This document shows, piece after piece, positions 1 through 7,668 of a DNA stretch of 21,264 nt. The translations under genes and the position numbers were made by a program. This DNA is from an uncultured Brachyspira sp. (lineage in GTDB: Bacteria > Spirochaetota > Brachyspiria > Brachyspirales > Brachyspiraceae), in assembly GCA_934725525.1 (NCBI GenBank), contig CAKVCG010000010.1, positions 1 to 21,264 of the forward strand. Direction: 5' to 3'. The notes under the pieces are model-generated. The model searched no databases, was not told where the DNA came from, and saw only the letters and a program-made list of their open reading frames with translations. Position 1 is the stretch's first letter, and each line of letters opens with the position of its first letter.

Positions 1-22
1 TCGTATCTGCAAACATACTCAT
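1..22 (-). CDS. Start of an unidentified gene running off the left edge (partial)
   Basis: An ATG at 22-20 opens a minus-strand frame (MSMFADT...) that is still open at position 1, with a second in-frame ATG at 16-14. An AGGA at 36-33 lies 10 nt upstream of the first ATG, so it is a reasonable ribosome binding site. The frame points the same way as the four genes upstream of it (130-3355) and would be the next gene of that set, about 107 nt after pgsA. Only seven codons are visible, so no product can be named and the call rests on the start signal alone. Confidence 0.4.
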
Positions 23-129
23 AATTTTATAATCCTAAAATTGTAGTTTTATTTATTTTCGGTTTTTTGAAAAAAGCCTTAAACGATTTTTATATGCGAA
101 TTATATTTGAAAGTAAAGAATATATTAAT

Positions 130-681
130 TTATTTCTTTTTCGTTACAAGAGGCAAATAATCGAAAAACGAATATATTGTTATTATAGTCACTATTAGTA
201 AACTATAATAAGTTATTTTATCGAACGGCAAATAATCAATCGAAGTAAATTTCAAAACTTTTATCAAAAATATTATTACTACTGCGGCCGCGCGCGAAGC
301 GGTTTTTAATTTTCCGCTAAACTTTGCGGCGACCGCGAATCCTCTCAAACCTCCGAGAATTCTTATAAACATTGAAAACATATCTCTATAAAGCGAAATT
401 ATAAACATCCATATCGGCATAGAACCTTCATATAAAAAAATCGTAAACATTGTGATATGAAAAACGGTATCGGCAAAAGGGTCGAGAACTTTTCCCAAAT
501 CGCTAACCAAATTTAATTTGCGGGCGGCAATTCCGTCTAAAGCGTCCGTAATTTCAAGGACAATCAAAAATATTAAAGCGAGTATCGAGGTCGTAAACGA
601 ATTATAAAAGTAAAGAAATATCACAAGCGGAGATAAAACTATTCTGCTAACGCTTAATATATTTGGAATTTGTTTTTTCAT
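130..681 (-). CDS. pgsA: CDP-diacylglycerol--glycerol-3-phosphate 3-phosphatidyltransferase (PgsA type)
   Basis: Integral membrane enzyme of the CDP-alcohol phosphatidyltransferase family. It most likely joins CDP-diacylglycerol and glycerol 3-phosphate to make phosphatidylglycerol phosphate, the first step to phosphatidylglycerol. The family motif D-G-x2-A-R-x8-G-x3-D-x3-D is complete: D49, G50, A53, R54, G63, D67 and D71. Several hydrophobic segments surround it and the length of 183 aa is normal for PgsA. I chose the ATG at 681 because TTAGGA lies just upstream; the longer frame to 696 begins with TTG and adds only MIRKI. It follows the DUF4340 gene by 44 nt, so it is probably the promoter-distal part of the ABC transporter operon. 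Another family member (for example a phosphatidylserine or inositol-phosphate synthase) is possible, since the motif alone does not fix the alcohol acceptor. Confidence 0.82.
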   Translation of the reverse strand: MKKQIPNILSVSRIVLSPLVIFLYFYNSFTTSILALIFLIVLEITDALDGIAARKLNLVSDLGKVLDPFADTVFHITMFTIFLYEGSMPIWMFIISLYRDMFSMFIRILGGLRGFAVAAKFSGKLKTASRAAAVVIIFLIKVLKFTSIDYLPFDKITYYSLLIVTIITIYSFFDYLPLVTKKK

Positions 682-725
682 AATTTTCCTAATCAATTTT
701 AATTTATTAATATTATATAATTTTT

Positions 726-1664
726 TTAATCGCTATCGCTTTTTATATAATATTCTTTCCCTCGCATAGCCGCATCGTAAATAGAATAATCGACTTCGTA
801 TATAATTCCGCTCTCTGGTTTCGCGTATATTTTATTATCAATATCGTAAGCCAACTGATAAGCGATTTTTGTATTGTCTTGCATATACAAATTAATAACG
901 GCATCGGGAATTCTAAAAAGTCTCTCTATTCTTTTCGGAACATCGTAAACGAAAGCCGAAGCCTTGATTAAAGATAAAGTTGAAAAGTCGTTAAAAGCCT
1001 TTTCCAAATCGGTTTCGCCCTCTAAATTTTCCACAATCCAATTTGTTCTGCTGATTTTCCTTATAATATTCGTATAATCGCCCGCCGTAATTTCAACCGC
1101 TTTAACCGAGTCCAAAGAAACGGAGCTATTAAATATTTCTTTATCTCGCAACATATCGACAGTTTTTTTCAAAGCTTCAATATAAATCGATTCAACGCTA
1201 AAATATTCGTCTTTATATTTGATATAATATCTTTCTTCGTCCGCCGTTTTATTTCCGACTAATATTTTATATTCTTTATTTCCTTCCCAAACCGTGAATT
1301 CGTTTATAGGATTTTCCAAACCGAAAGATTCGACTTCCGATAAATTGGTTATTATCATATCGATATTTAAAGTGTTAAAATTCTTCACATTCGCAAAAGC
1401 CTCAAGTTGGTCGACTTTATAATCGCTTGCGTTAGACGGAGAGATTATTTTCCAAATATCGTTTATTTTTTCCACTATTATAGGTTCGGTTTCAAAGTTT
1501 AATTGATATTTATTAACATTAGTTTCGTTTAAAACGAATATTTGAGTTCTCGGTTTATTAGCCTCAATATCGGCGCCTCTTTTTTTACTGATATAAAATG
1601 CCGCAAAACTTATAATAAGCAAAACTATTAAAAGGATTAGCAATTTAGTAATATTTTTATTCAT
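726..1664 (-). CDS. DUF4340 membrane-anchored protein of a Gld-type ABC transporter
   Basis: A 312-aa protein with one N-terminal membrane segment (about residues 7-26, after a short Lys-containing start) and a long extracytoplasmic region rich in beta-type sequence. The pattern IWKIISPSNASDYKVD, followed about 50 residues later by GLENPINEFTVWEG, is typical of DUF4340 proteins. In other bacteria these are encoded with GldA/GldF/GldG-like ABC exporters. It starts 17 nt after the permease gene, with GGAA about 10 nt before its ATG. The usual function is unknown; a periplasmic accessory to the transporter is the natural inference. The separate GldG-like auxiliary protein that often sits between GldF and DUF4340 is not present here. 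Confidence 0.72.
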   Translation of the reverse strand: MNKNITKLLILLIVLLIISFAAFYISKKRGADIEANKPRTQIFVLNETNVNKYQLNFETEPIIVEKINDIWKIISPSNASDYKVDQLEAFANVKNFNTLNIDMIITNLSEVESFGLENPINEFTVWEGNKEYKILVGNKTADEERYYIKYKDEYFSVESIYIEALKKTVDMLRDKEIFNSSVSLDSVKAVEITAGDYTNIIRKISRTNWIVENLEGETDLEKAFNDFSTLSLIKASAFVYDVPKRIERLFRIPDAVINLYMQDNTKIAYQLAYDIDNKIYAKPESGIIYEVDYSIYDAAMRGKEYYIKSDSD

Positions 1665-1681
1665 AAAGTAAGTTCCAATTT

Positions 1682-2404
1682 TTATTTTCTGTTTTCAAGA
1701 GCGATATTCGACAAATACAAAAATACCGCAGTTATTGATAAGAAATAAATAATATCTCTCAAATCCAAAACTCCCCTCGCAATGCTATTGAAATGATAAT
1801 CTCCGCTTATAAAATCCATAACATTCGTAAGCGAAGGAAAAAGCAAAGATATTAATTTTAAAAACACATTAAAAAATATAGTTATTGCAAGAGCGACTAT
1901 CAAGGCTATTATTTGGTTTTTAGTTATAGAAGATGCAAATATTCCAATCGAACATAAAGCGGATATTAAAAATACGCTTCCGATATATCCTCCAATCACA
2001 GGTCCAAAATCCAATCTTCCCAAAAATAATAAAGTTATCGGATACATTATAGTCGGCAGAAGAGCGAAAAGCATAAATATAACGGCGGATAAAAATTTTC
2101 CAATTATAATCTCCAAAGTTGAAACCGACTGCGTGATTATAAGCTCGTAAGAACCGCTTGAAAATTCGCTGGACAAAAGTCCCATAGTTATCGGCGGAAT
2201 AATAAGAGACAATATTATCGGCAGAACCGAAAAATAATCTCGCATATCGTTTTGAGATATTATAAAAAATCTTGAGAAAAAATATATTCCCGAAACCGCC
2301 AAAAATATAGCCGAAAAAATATAAGCTATAGGCGAAAGGAAAATATGTTTAAGTTCTTTTTTTAATATTATAAATGATTTATTGAAAGAAAAAATATTTT
2401 GCAT
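1682..2404 (-). CDS. ABC-2 type permease, GldF-like
   Basis: A 240-aa protein with about six predicted membrane spans. It has the GldF-type layout: an N-terminal KKELKHIFLSPIAYIF segment, then an EFSSGSYELIITQSVS stretch between the second and third spans. This resembles ABC-2 permeases of the Gld/NosY group that work with a single-domain ATPase. The ATPase gene stops only 3 nt upstream, so translation of the two is probably coupled, with GGAG a little upstream of the ATG. The substrate is unknown. Gliding motility is not expected in a spirochaete, so the Gld name reflects family likeness only. Confidence 0.78.
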   Translation of the reverse strand: MQNIFSFNKSFIILKKELKHIFLSPIAYIFSAIFLAVSGIYFFSRFFIISQNDMRDYFSVLPIILSLIIPPITMGLLSSEFSSGSYELIITQSVSTLEIIIGKFLSAVIFMLFALLPTIMYPITLLFLGRLDFGPVIGGYIGSVFLISALCSIGIFASSITKNQIIALIVALAITIFFNVFLKLISLLFPSLTNVMDFISGDYHFNSIARGVLDLRDIIYFLSITAVFLYLSNIALENRK

Positions 2405-2407
2405 TTT

Positions 2408-3355
2408 TTATTCGTCTCCTTTTGTTAATGTATGGAATACCGTTTCCAAATTCTCTTTGACTTTAGTCATTTCGTAAATTATCCAATCCGTATTTTTTAT
2501 AAATCTATAAATTTCATCTCTCGGCTCTTCCAAATTTGAATATATAGAAATTTCTTTTATATCGTTGGAATATTCTTCGATTTCAACTTTATTAATATCT
2601 TTAATATTCGATAATTTTTCTTTAATCGTTTCAATATTGTCGTTTGTTTTAATAGATATTTTTACCGAGGCAGATTTATTATGATTTGCAAAAGTGGAAC
2701 TCAAATTCCTCGGCGTATCGTCCGCTATGATGTCGCCTTTATTTATTATAATCGCTCTCGAACAAGTAGCCTCGACTTCGCTCAATATATGAGTCGAAAC
2801 CAAAACGGTTTTTTCTTTTCCCAATTCTTTTATCAATTCTCTAATTTCCGCTATTTGATTCGGGTCGAGTCCGTTTGTAGGTTCGTCCAATATAAGTATT
2901 TTCGGGTCATGAATAATAGAACCCGCAAGCCCTACTCTCTGTTTATATCCTTTAGACAATTCGCCGATTGGTTTTGAAATTACTTCTTTCAAACTGCAAG
3001 CATTAACTACATAATCGAGTCTTTCGTTTAATCTGCTTTTATCCAAATCCTGTATATCAGCCATATAAACCAAATAATCGAAAACGCACATATCGTTATA
3101 AAGAGGGGCGGATTCTGGCAAATAACCGATTGTTTTTTTTACATTTATTTCATCGTTTAGTATGCTTTTTCCGTCTATTATCGCGTCTCCATCGCTCGGA
3201 TTCAAATAGCATGTCAATATTCTTAAAGTCGTGGACTTTCCCGCTCCGTTAGGTCCGAGTATTCCGACAATCTCTCCCGATTTTATTTCAAAACTTATTC
3301 CTTTTAACGCTTGAAAATCGCCGTAATATTTAGTCAAATTCTTAACAGAAATCAT
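2408..3355 (-). CDS. ABC transporter ATP-binding protein, GldA-like
   Basis: A 315-aa cytoplasmic ATPase that powers the permease encoded next to it. All nucleotide-binding motifs are present: Walker A GPNGAGKST (34-42), signature LSKGYKQR (133-140), Walker B ILILDEP (153-159) and the switch histidine H189 in STHILSE. The Q-loop position reads GYLPESAPLY, with Glu instead of Gln, a form common in this exporter subfamily. Residues from about 225 on form a C-terminal extension of the DUF4162 kind. It is the first gene of a minus-strand set (ATPase, permease, DUF4340, PgsA) with a clear promoter 43 nt or more upstream. Confidence 0.88.
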   Translation of the reverse strand: MISVKNLTKYYGDFQALKGISFEIKSGEIVGILGPNGAGKSTTLRILTCYLNPSDGDAIIDGKSILNDEINVKKTIGYLPESAPLYNDMCVFDYLVYMADIQDLDKSRLNERLDYVVNACSLKEVISKPIGELSKGYKQRVGLAGSIIHDPKILILDEPTNGLDPNQIAEIRELIKELGKEKTVLVSTHILSEVEATCSRAIIINKGDIIADDTPRNLSSTFANHNKSASVKISIKTNDNIETIKEKLSNIKDINKVEIEEYSNDIKEISIYSNLEEPRDEIYRFIKNTDWIIYEMTKVKENLETVFHTLTKGDE

Positions 3356-3397
3356 TTTTATACCTTTTAAAAAATAAAAAATCTTAAAACTTAAAAT

Positions 3398-3426
3398 ATT
3401 ATAATATAAATAAATTAAAATCTCAA
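3398..3426 (-). promoter_or_regulatory. Sigma-70-type promoter for the ABC transporter/pgsA set
   Basis: On the minus strand TTGAGA (3426-3421) is followed after exactly 17 nt by TATAAT (3403-3398). The ABC ATPase start codon is about 43 nt downstream of the -10 box. The consensus match and spacing are good. No operator-like palindrome is evident around it. Confidence 0.62.
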
Positions 3427-3458
3427 CCGTTTTTAATTAATTTAATGATTTTTATCGC

Positions 3459-3487
3459 TTGAAAGAATGAACTATTTAATATATCAT
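3459..3487 (+). promoter_or_regulatory. Probable promoter of the DUF1385 gene
   Basis: TTGAAA (3459-3464), a 17-nt spacer and TATCAT (3482-3487) form a plausible sigma-70 promoter. A second TATAAT lies at 3491-3496. The leader to the ATG at 3576 would be about 80 nt. It diverges from the promoter at 3398-3426; the rest of the 220-bp gap is plain AT-rich sequence. Confidence 0.45.
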
Positions 3488-3575
3488 TAATATAATTTAA
3501 ATTAGTTTATTATTTAAATCTTAAATCAAAACTAAAAAATATAACAAAACAAAAAATTAAATTAGGATAAAATAA

Positions 3576-4628
3576 ATGAAATATAAATTAGACGAAAATA
3601 GAATAAAAGAAGGAGTCGGCGGGCAGGCGGTTATCGAAGGGATTATGCTTAGAAATAAAACTCATTATGTGGTAGCCGTTAGAAAACCGACAAACGAAAT
3701 AGATTTTATAAAATATAGAATTCCAGAAAATAAAAACAAATTAAGCAAAATGATTTTTTTTAGAGGAATAGTCAATTTTATAGATATGATGAAATTAGGA
3801 TATAAAACTTTAATGTTCTCGGCAAATACGGCGGGATTGGAAGAAGAAATTGAAAACAAAAAAGAAGAAAATTCCGAAAAAAAACAAAACGCGGCTATGA
3901 CTTTGAGCATGCTTATTTCTTTGGCTTTCGCTGTAGGACTATTTATAGCGCTTCCGTATTTTATAGTAAATCTTATCGGAATAGAAGAAAAAAGTCATGT
4001 GATTTCGTTTAATCTTCTTCGTGGAGCGATTAAATTATGCATATTCATAGCTTATTTGCTCGTCATTTCGTTTTTCAAAGATATTAAAAGAGTTTTTCAA
4101 TATCATGGAGCGGAACATATGGTTGTAAACGCATACGAACATGGACTTAATCCAAATAAAGAAAATATAAGAGATTTTACGACAATTCACCCGAGATGCG
4201 GAACTACTTTTATGTTTTTAGTTTTAACCGTTTCGATTCTTTTATATATGTTTACGAGTTATTTCGTTTATAATTTTATATATTCTTCTTTTACTCCGCC
4301 AAAAATCGTTGGAAATATTACCGTTTTAATTATAAATATTTTGCTCCTTCCAATCGTTTCGGGAATATCTTACGAATTATTAAAATTAGGTTTCAGATTT
4401 TATAATTTTCCTTTGATGCGTTTGGCTATTTTGCCCGGTCTTTTGCTTCAAAAAATTACTACAAGAATCCCAGAAGACGATGAAATCGAAGTGGCTTTAT
4501 TCTCTTTAAATAAATTATTGGACGATTCGATTGAAAGAAGAACGGAAGAAGAAGTTAGAGCGGTTATTGAAAAAGAAAAATCCAAAGAATTAAACAATGA
4601 AAATAACGGAGAAGCTAATAATAATTAA
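3576..4628 (+). CDS. DUF1385 family membrane protein (YqhQ-like)
   Basis: A 350-aa polytopic membrane protein of the DUF1385/COG3872 family, often annotated as a predicted metal-dependent enzyme; the biochemical activity is not established. Family signatures are all visible: GVGGQAVIEGIMLRNK near the N-terminus (13-28), HGAEHMVVNAYE (H177, H181) and HPRCGTTFMF (H205, C208). The His/Cys residues are the basis of the metal-enzyme idea. Membrane segments lie around 110-135, 150-168, 212-235 and 245-265. The acidic/Lys-rich stretch 87-105 looks like a cytoplasmic loop. The start is an ATG preceded by TTAGGA about 10 nt upstream. The next gene begins 2 nt after its stop. Confidence 0.85.
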   Translation: MKYKLDENRIKEGVGGQAVIEGIMLRNKTHYVVAVRKPTNEIDFIKYRIPENKNKLSKMIFFRGIVNFIDMMKLGYKTLMFSANTAGLEEEIENKKEENSEKKQNAAMTLSMLISLAFAVGLFIALPYFIVNLIGIEEKSHVISFNLLRGAIKLCIFIAYLLVISFFKDIKRVFQYHGAEHMVVNAYEHGLNPNKENIRDFTTIHPRCGTTFMFLVLTVSILLYMFTSYFVYNFIYSSFTPPKIVGNITVLIINILLLPIVSGISYELLKLGFRFYNFPLMRLAILPGLLLQKITTRIPEDDEIEVALFSLNKLLDDSIERRTEEEVRAVIEKEKSKELNNENNGEANNN

Positions 4629-4630
4629 TT

Positions 4631-5749
4631 ATGAAGAAAAAACTTATAGAAAAAGACGATTATTATGAATATTCTTCAAGCTATATAAAAAAATATATTA
4701 TAATCGGTTCTACCGTATTTATTCTTGCGATTATTATTTTTATTTCGATTTATGTTCCTTACAATATAGTTCCGAGCAAATCTTTTATGAAAAGCAACAC
4801 TCCAACCGTAAACGGAGATAATATTATGAACGAAAAAGGAATTTATTTTACGGGAGTTTTTACAAATATTCCAAAATCTATTCCTATAAACGAAAATATG
4901 AAAGAAACTTTATATTTATATTTATTTCATGATAATCATATAGTTTTATGGAAACTATACAAATACGGATTGAAAAGATATTTTTCTTATAACGCTTTCA
5001 ATTTAATTGACGGCGATAATCAAAACTTTTATCTCAAAGAAGAAAATAAAAATTTTTTGGATTATTACGACAATTTTTCGAGAGCGCAATTTAGAAGAAC
5101 GAACTCTCAATTAAATTTGGAAATTCCAAACCTTTGTAATACTTCGATTAATTTTGAAACTGAGATTACAAATTTTGTAGAATCCAAACTCAATTTTAGA
5201 TTTACTAATTTCAACGCGGCTATGATTAATTGGGGAGGAAACAGAGCGCTTTATATGGCGAATTATTATTTCGGCTATCCGAGAGGCTATTTGATTGTCC
5301 CGGGAAGCGAAAATATAATTAATTCAACAAGTTCGATTTTGACGATTAATACGATTGGAAGAATTCCTAAAAGATATAATCATAATCTGATTGTCGGACT
5401 CGTTTATATCCCCTACTCTATCAAACCGATTCCCGTTTTTATTTACGATTCAAAACCAGAGTCGCAAAATTCAAAAATCATAAAATTTCTATATAATAAT
5501 AGATGGTTCGTTTTTGACGATTTTATCTTGCATGAATATAACGACAGGATAGATTTTTACTCTAAAGAATCGGGCTTTAGTTTCGTTTATTCTACAAAAA
5601 GCGAAGAGAAATCGGATTATTTCGGAGGCTTCGCTAAAATGAATAATCGAATTTCCTGCGGACTTATAACGGGATATTTTACCGTAAACGGCGAGCAAAT
5701 TAATATTAACGGAAACGCGATTAAAGAATTTATCCATAGCGTTTTTTAA
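4631..5749 (+). CDS. Uncharacterised protein with one N-terminal membrane span
   Basis: I do not recognise this 372-aa protein. It has a charged N-terminus (about 20 residues), one strong membrane segment (about 24-45, IIIGSTVFILAIIIFISIYV), then a long region rich in aromatic residues, Asn and beta-type sequence, probably outside the cytoplasmic membrane. There is no lipobox and no catalytic motif that I can see. It starts 2 nt after the DUF1385 stop, so the two are very likely co-translated and may share a membrane role. A tight terminator hairpin follows at 5763-5790. It could be a genus-specific envelope protein. Confidence 0.7.
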   Translation: MKKKLIEKDDYYEYSSSYIKKYIIIGSTVFILAIIIFISIYVPYNIVPSKSFMKSNTPTVNGDNIMNEKGIYFTGVFTNIPKSIPINENMKETLYLYLFHDNHIVLWKLYKYGLKRYFSYNAFNLIDGDNQNFYLKEENKNFLDYYDNFSRAQFRRTNSQLNLEIPNLCNTSINFETEITNFVESKLNFRFTNFNAAMINWGGNRALYMANYYFGYPRGYLIVPGSENIINSTSSILTINTIGRIPKRYNHNLIVGLVYIPYSIKPIPVFIYDSKPESQNSKIIKFLYNNRWFVFDDFILHEYNDRIDFYSKESGFSFVYSTKSEEKSDYFGGFAKMNNRISCGLITGYFTVNGEQININGNAIKEFIHSVF

Positions 5750-5762
5750 ATTACAAAAATAA

Positions 5763-5790
5763 AAAAGCGAGGCAATTAAACCCCGCTTTT
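5763..5790 (+). terminator. Hairpin terminator after the DUF1385 pair
   Basis: AAAAGCGAGG (5763-5772) pairs with CCCCGCTTTT (5781-5790) with one mismatch around an 8-nt loop. The 3' arm ends in a T run and the 5' side in an A run, so it could work in both directions. It starts 14 nt after the stop of the upstream plus-strand gene. Confidence 0.7.
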
Positions 5791-5802
5791 ATTATTTTAA
5801 AT

Positions 5803-5847
5803 AAAAATTGACGAGTTTATTAAAGTTATTGAAACTCCGCAATTTTT
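5803..5847 (-). terminator. Hairpin terminator after ackA
   Basis: Two 16-nt arms (5803-5818 and 5832-5847) match except at two adjacent positions, with a 13-nt loop. Read on the minus strand, the hairpin comes 28 nt after the ackA stop codon and ends in a T-rich tract, as expected for intrinsic termination of ackA. With the hairpin at 5763-5790 it isolates two convergent genes. Confidence 0.6.
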
Positions 5848-5875
5848 ATTAGTTTTTATAATTATTATTTTTTAA

Positions 5876-7069
5876 TTACTTCAAAGCTATATTATAAGTA
5901 TCGAGCGCAATCGCTTTTTCTTCGTCAGTCGCTATCACATATAATTTTATAGAAGCGCCGTCTTTTTCAAAATTAGCGCAACCTCTCGCTTTAGAGTTTT
6001 TAGCCGAATCGACTTTTATGCCCAATTCTTCCATTCCTTCGAGTATCTGCCCTCTTATTTCTGGAGCGTTCTCTCCTATTCCGCCAGTAAAGACTATACC
6101 GTCCACATGCCCCAAAACAGCCATATAAGAACCGATATATTTTTTGATTCTATAGCAGAACATTTTAATCGCCAAAGCGGCTCTCGGATTTTTTCCCTTT
6201 TCTTCTTCCAAATTTCGCATATCGTTACTTACGCCCGAAATTCCCAAGAGTCCGCTCTTTTTATTCAAAATATTATCCATATCTTTTGGAGATAAATTTT
6301 CTTTTGCCATTATAAAAGTAGCGACCGCGGGGTCCATATCGCCCGAACGAGTTCCCATAATCAAACCTTCCAACGGAGTAAGTCCCATGCTCGTATCGAC
6401 AGATTTTCCTTCTTTAACCGCGGTAACGCTCGCTCCGTTTCCCAAATGGCAGACTATGACATTCGCGTTAGGTTTATTTTCAACTTTGCAAAACTCTCCG
6501 TAAACATATTTATGAGATGTTCCATGAAAACCGTAGCGGCGAATTTTATATTTGTCGTAATATTCATGCGGAATAGCGTATAAATAAGCATGCTCTGGAA
6601 TCGTTTGATGAAAACTTGTGTCAAAACATAAAACCATTTTAGTATCTTTTGGAAGTATTTCTTGACATGCTCTTATTCCTTGCAAACCCGCCGGATTATG
6701 AAGAGGGCTTAAGTCCGAATATTTTTCTATTTCTTTTACGGCATCGTCCGTCAAAAGAGAACTTTTATTGAAAGCCTCTCCGCCATGCACGACTCTATGC
6801 CCTACTCCAGATATTTCTTTCATATCCGAAATAACGCCGACATCCTTATCGGTTAAAAGAGAGAAAATAAGCGCCATACCGTCCTTATGATTTGCGACTC
6901 TCTGTTCCAATTTTTTTTCTTTGTTTTTTTCAACCGCGGTATGTTTGAGAGCGCTCGTCTCTTCGCCAATTTTTTCCAAAAGCCCTTTAGCCAAAACTTT
7001 CGCTTCGGGCATAGAAAATAATTGATATTTAATGCTCGAACTTCCCGAATTTATTACCAATACATTCAT
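5876..7069 (-). CDS. ackA: Acetate kinase
   Basis: Cytoplasmic enzyme that interconverts acetyl phosphate + ADP and acetate + ATP, giving substrate-level ATP in fermentation. At 397 aa it is full length. Landmarks of the acetate kinase family are present: N7 and the phosphate loop NSGSSSIK (7-14), HRVVHGG (R92), FDTSFHQTIP with the catalytic D150, RRYGFHGTSHKYV (H182), MGTRSGDMDP (R241), FTGGIGEN (328-334) and the C-terminal TDEEKAIA (E383/E384). An AGGAG lies 7 nt before the ATG. It has its own promoter and terminator, and no phosphotransacetylase gene is next to it, so it looks monocistronic. Confidence 0.97.
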   Translation of the reverse strand: MNVLVINSGSSSIKYQLFSMPEAKVLAKGLLEKIGEETSALKHTAVEKNKEKKLEQRVANHKDGMALIFSLLTDKDVGVISDMKEISGVGHRVVHGGEAFNKSSLLTDDAVKEIEKYSDLSPLHNPAGLQGIRACQEILPKDTKMVLCFDTSFHQTIPEHAYLYAIPHEYYDKYKIRRYGFHGTSHKYVYGEFCKVENKPNANVIVCHLGNGASVTAVKEGKSVDTSMGLTPLEGLIMGTRSGDMDPAVATFIMAKENLSPKDMDNILNKKSGLLGISGVSNDMRNLEEEKGKNPRAALAIKMFCYRIKKYIGSYMAVLGHVDGIVFTGGIGENAPEIRGQILEGMEELGIKVDSAKNSKARGCANFEKDGASIKLYVIATDEEKAIALDTYNIALK

Positions 7070-7096
7070 AAAAAACTCCTTTTAGTTTATATTTTC

Positions 7097-7125
7097 ATTA
7101 TAACATATAATTACATACATAACAA
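7097..7125 (-). promoter_or_regulatory. Promoter of ackA
   Basis: On the minus strand TTGTTA (7125-7120), a 17-nt spacer and a perfect TATAAT (7102-7097) lie 28 nt before the ackA ATG. The leader would be about 20 nt and carries the AGGAG ribosome binding site. Confidence 0.6.
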
Positions 7126-7152
7126 GGAGTTTATTACAATTTTTTTATTTTG

Positions 7153-7275
7153 TGGATTGCTTCGGCAAAGCCTCGCAATGACAATAATTTTTGAAAGCAA
7201 CTCAAATTCAATGACTATTGAATAAGCCGACATGTCATTGCGGGCGATTGCCAACGGCAAAAGCGTGGCAATCCA
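7153..7275. repeat. GC-rich imperfect inverted repeat, MITE/REP-like intergenic element
   Basis: The left arm (7153-7183) begins TGGATTGCTTCGGCAAAG and ends CGCAATGACA. The right arm (7233-7275) begins TGTCATTGCGGGCGATTGCC and ends GTGGCAATCCA. Their outer ends (TGGATTGC / GCAATCCA) and inner ends (GCAATGACA / TGTCATTGC) are reverse complements, and the middle portions diverge. The arms are much richer in G/C than the surrounding DNA. Sequences of the TGTCATTGCGAG...GCAATCCA type are known as interspersed repeats in several bacterial groups. It lies in a gene-free stretch between ackA and the M30 cluster and encodes no protein. Confidence 0.6.
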
Positions 7276-7295
7276 AAAAATATACACCCTTTTAT

Positions 7296-7317
7296 ATAAT
7301 TGGTTGCAACCAATTAT
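7296..7317. other. 22-bp perfect palindrome
   Basis: A perfect palindrome centred between 7306 and 7307, with core GGTTGCAACC. It starts 3 nt beyond the stop codon of the small minus-strand gene. It could be the 3' hairpin of that transcript (stem AATTGG/CCAATT, loop TTGC with flanking pairs) or a protein-binding site. The longer T run is on its plus-strand side, so as a minus-strand terminator it is not ideal. Confidence 0.4.
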
Positions 7318-7320
7318 TTT

Positions 7321-7647
7321 TTAGTCTAATTTTTTAACCCATAAAATATTATATCTTTCCAAATATCTGCTTCTATCTGCAAGCCATAATTTAGTCTTTT
7401 TAACTTTAGCTTCTATAGCAATAATTTCGCCTTGATATTTCGCATATTCTTCAAAAAATTTTTTATCGAAATAATAATCTCTCTCTTCCGTAGTTATAAC
7501 CAAATCGTAGAAAAGCGAAGTTCCGACAATTCTAATCTCTCCCGTTATTCTCTCCTTTTTTGTAAACAAGAGAAAGGCTATTGTAAATATAAAAATAACA
7601 TTTAATAATTTTTTATTTAATAAAACGGATTTTAATTTAAAATTCAT
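7321..7647 (-). CDS. Small membrane-anchored protein of unknown function
   Basis: A 108-aa protein with an N-terminal membrane segment (about residues 13-29) and a soluble C-terminal part of about 75 residues. The pattern there (TGEIRIVGTSLFYDLVIT..., then YQGEIIAIEAKV...) looks like a small beta-barrel, perhaps OB-fold-like, but I do not recognise a named family. The ATG at 7647 is preferred to the TTG at 7653, which would add only two residues. It starts 21 nt after the second M30-like gene and is probably the last gene of that set. Confidence 0.62.
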   Translation of the reverse strand: MNFKLKSVLLNKKLLNVIFIFTIAFLLFTKKERITGEIRIVGTSLFYDLVITTEERDYYFDKKFFEEYAKYQGEIIAIEAKVKKTKLWLADRSRYLERYNILWVKKLD

Positions 7648-7668
7648 AATCAATAACTTTCAATATTA

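Noticed and set aside
60..85. Short T-run/A-run hairpin after pgsA as a terminator
   Set aside because: The arms are almost only A-T pairs with a loop too short to fold well, and a gene start follows in the same direction at 22.
2681..2977. 98-aa open frame on the plus strand
   Set aside because: It lies entirely antisense to the ABC ATPase, whose Walker and signature motifs are intact; no domain or ribosome binding site supports it.
7074..7132. Inverted repeat AAACTCCTT / AAGGAGTTT flanking the ackA promoter
   Set aside because: One arm is the ackA ribosome binding site and the other is upstream of the likely transcription start, so they would not pair in the mRNA; a 9-bp match over about 50 nt is weak evidence for an operator.
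7022..7225. 67-aa plus-strand frame across the ackA start and the repeat
   Set aside because: It overlaps the ackA promoter and the non-coding inverted repeat and has no ribosome binding site or recognisable sequence.
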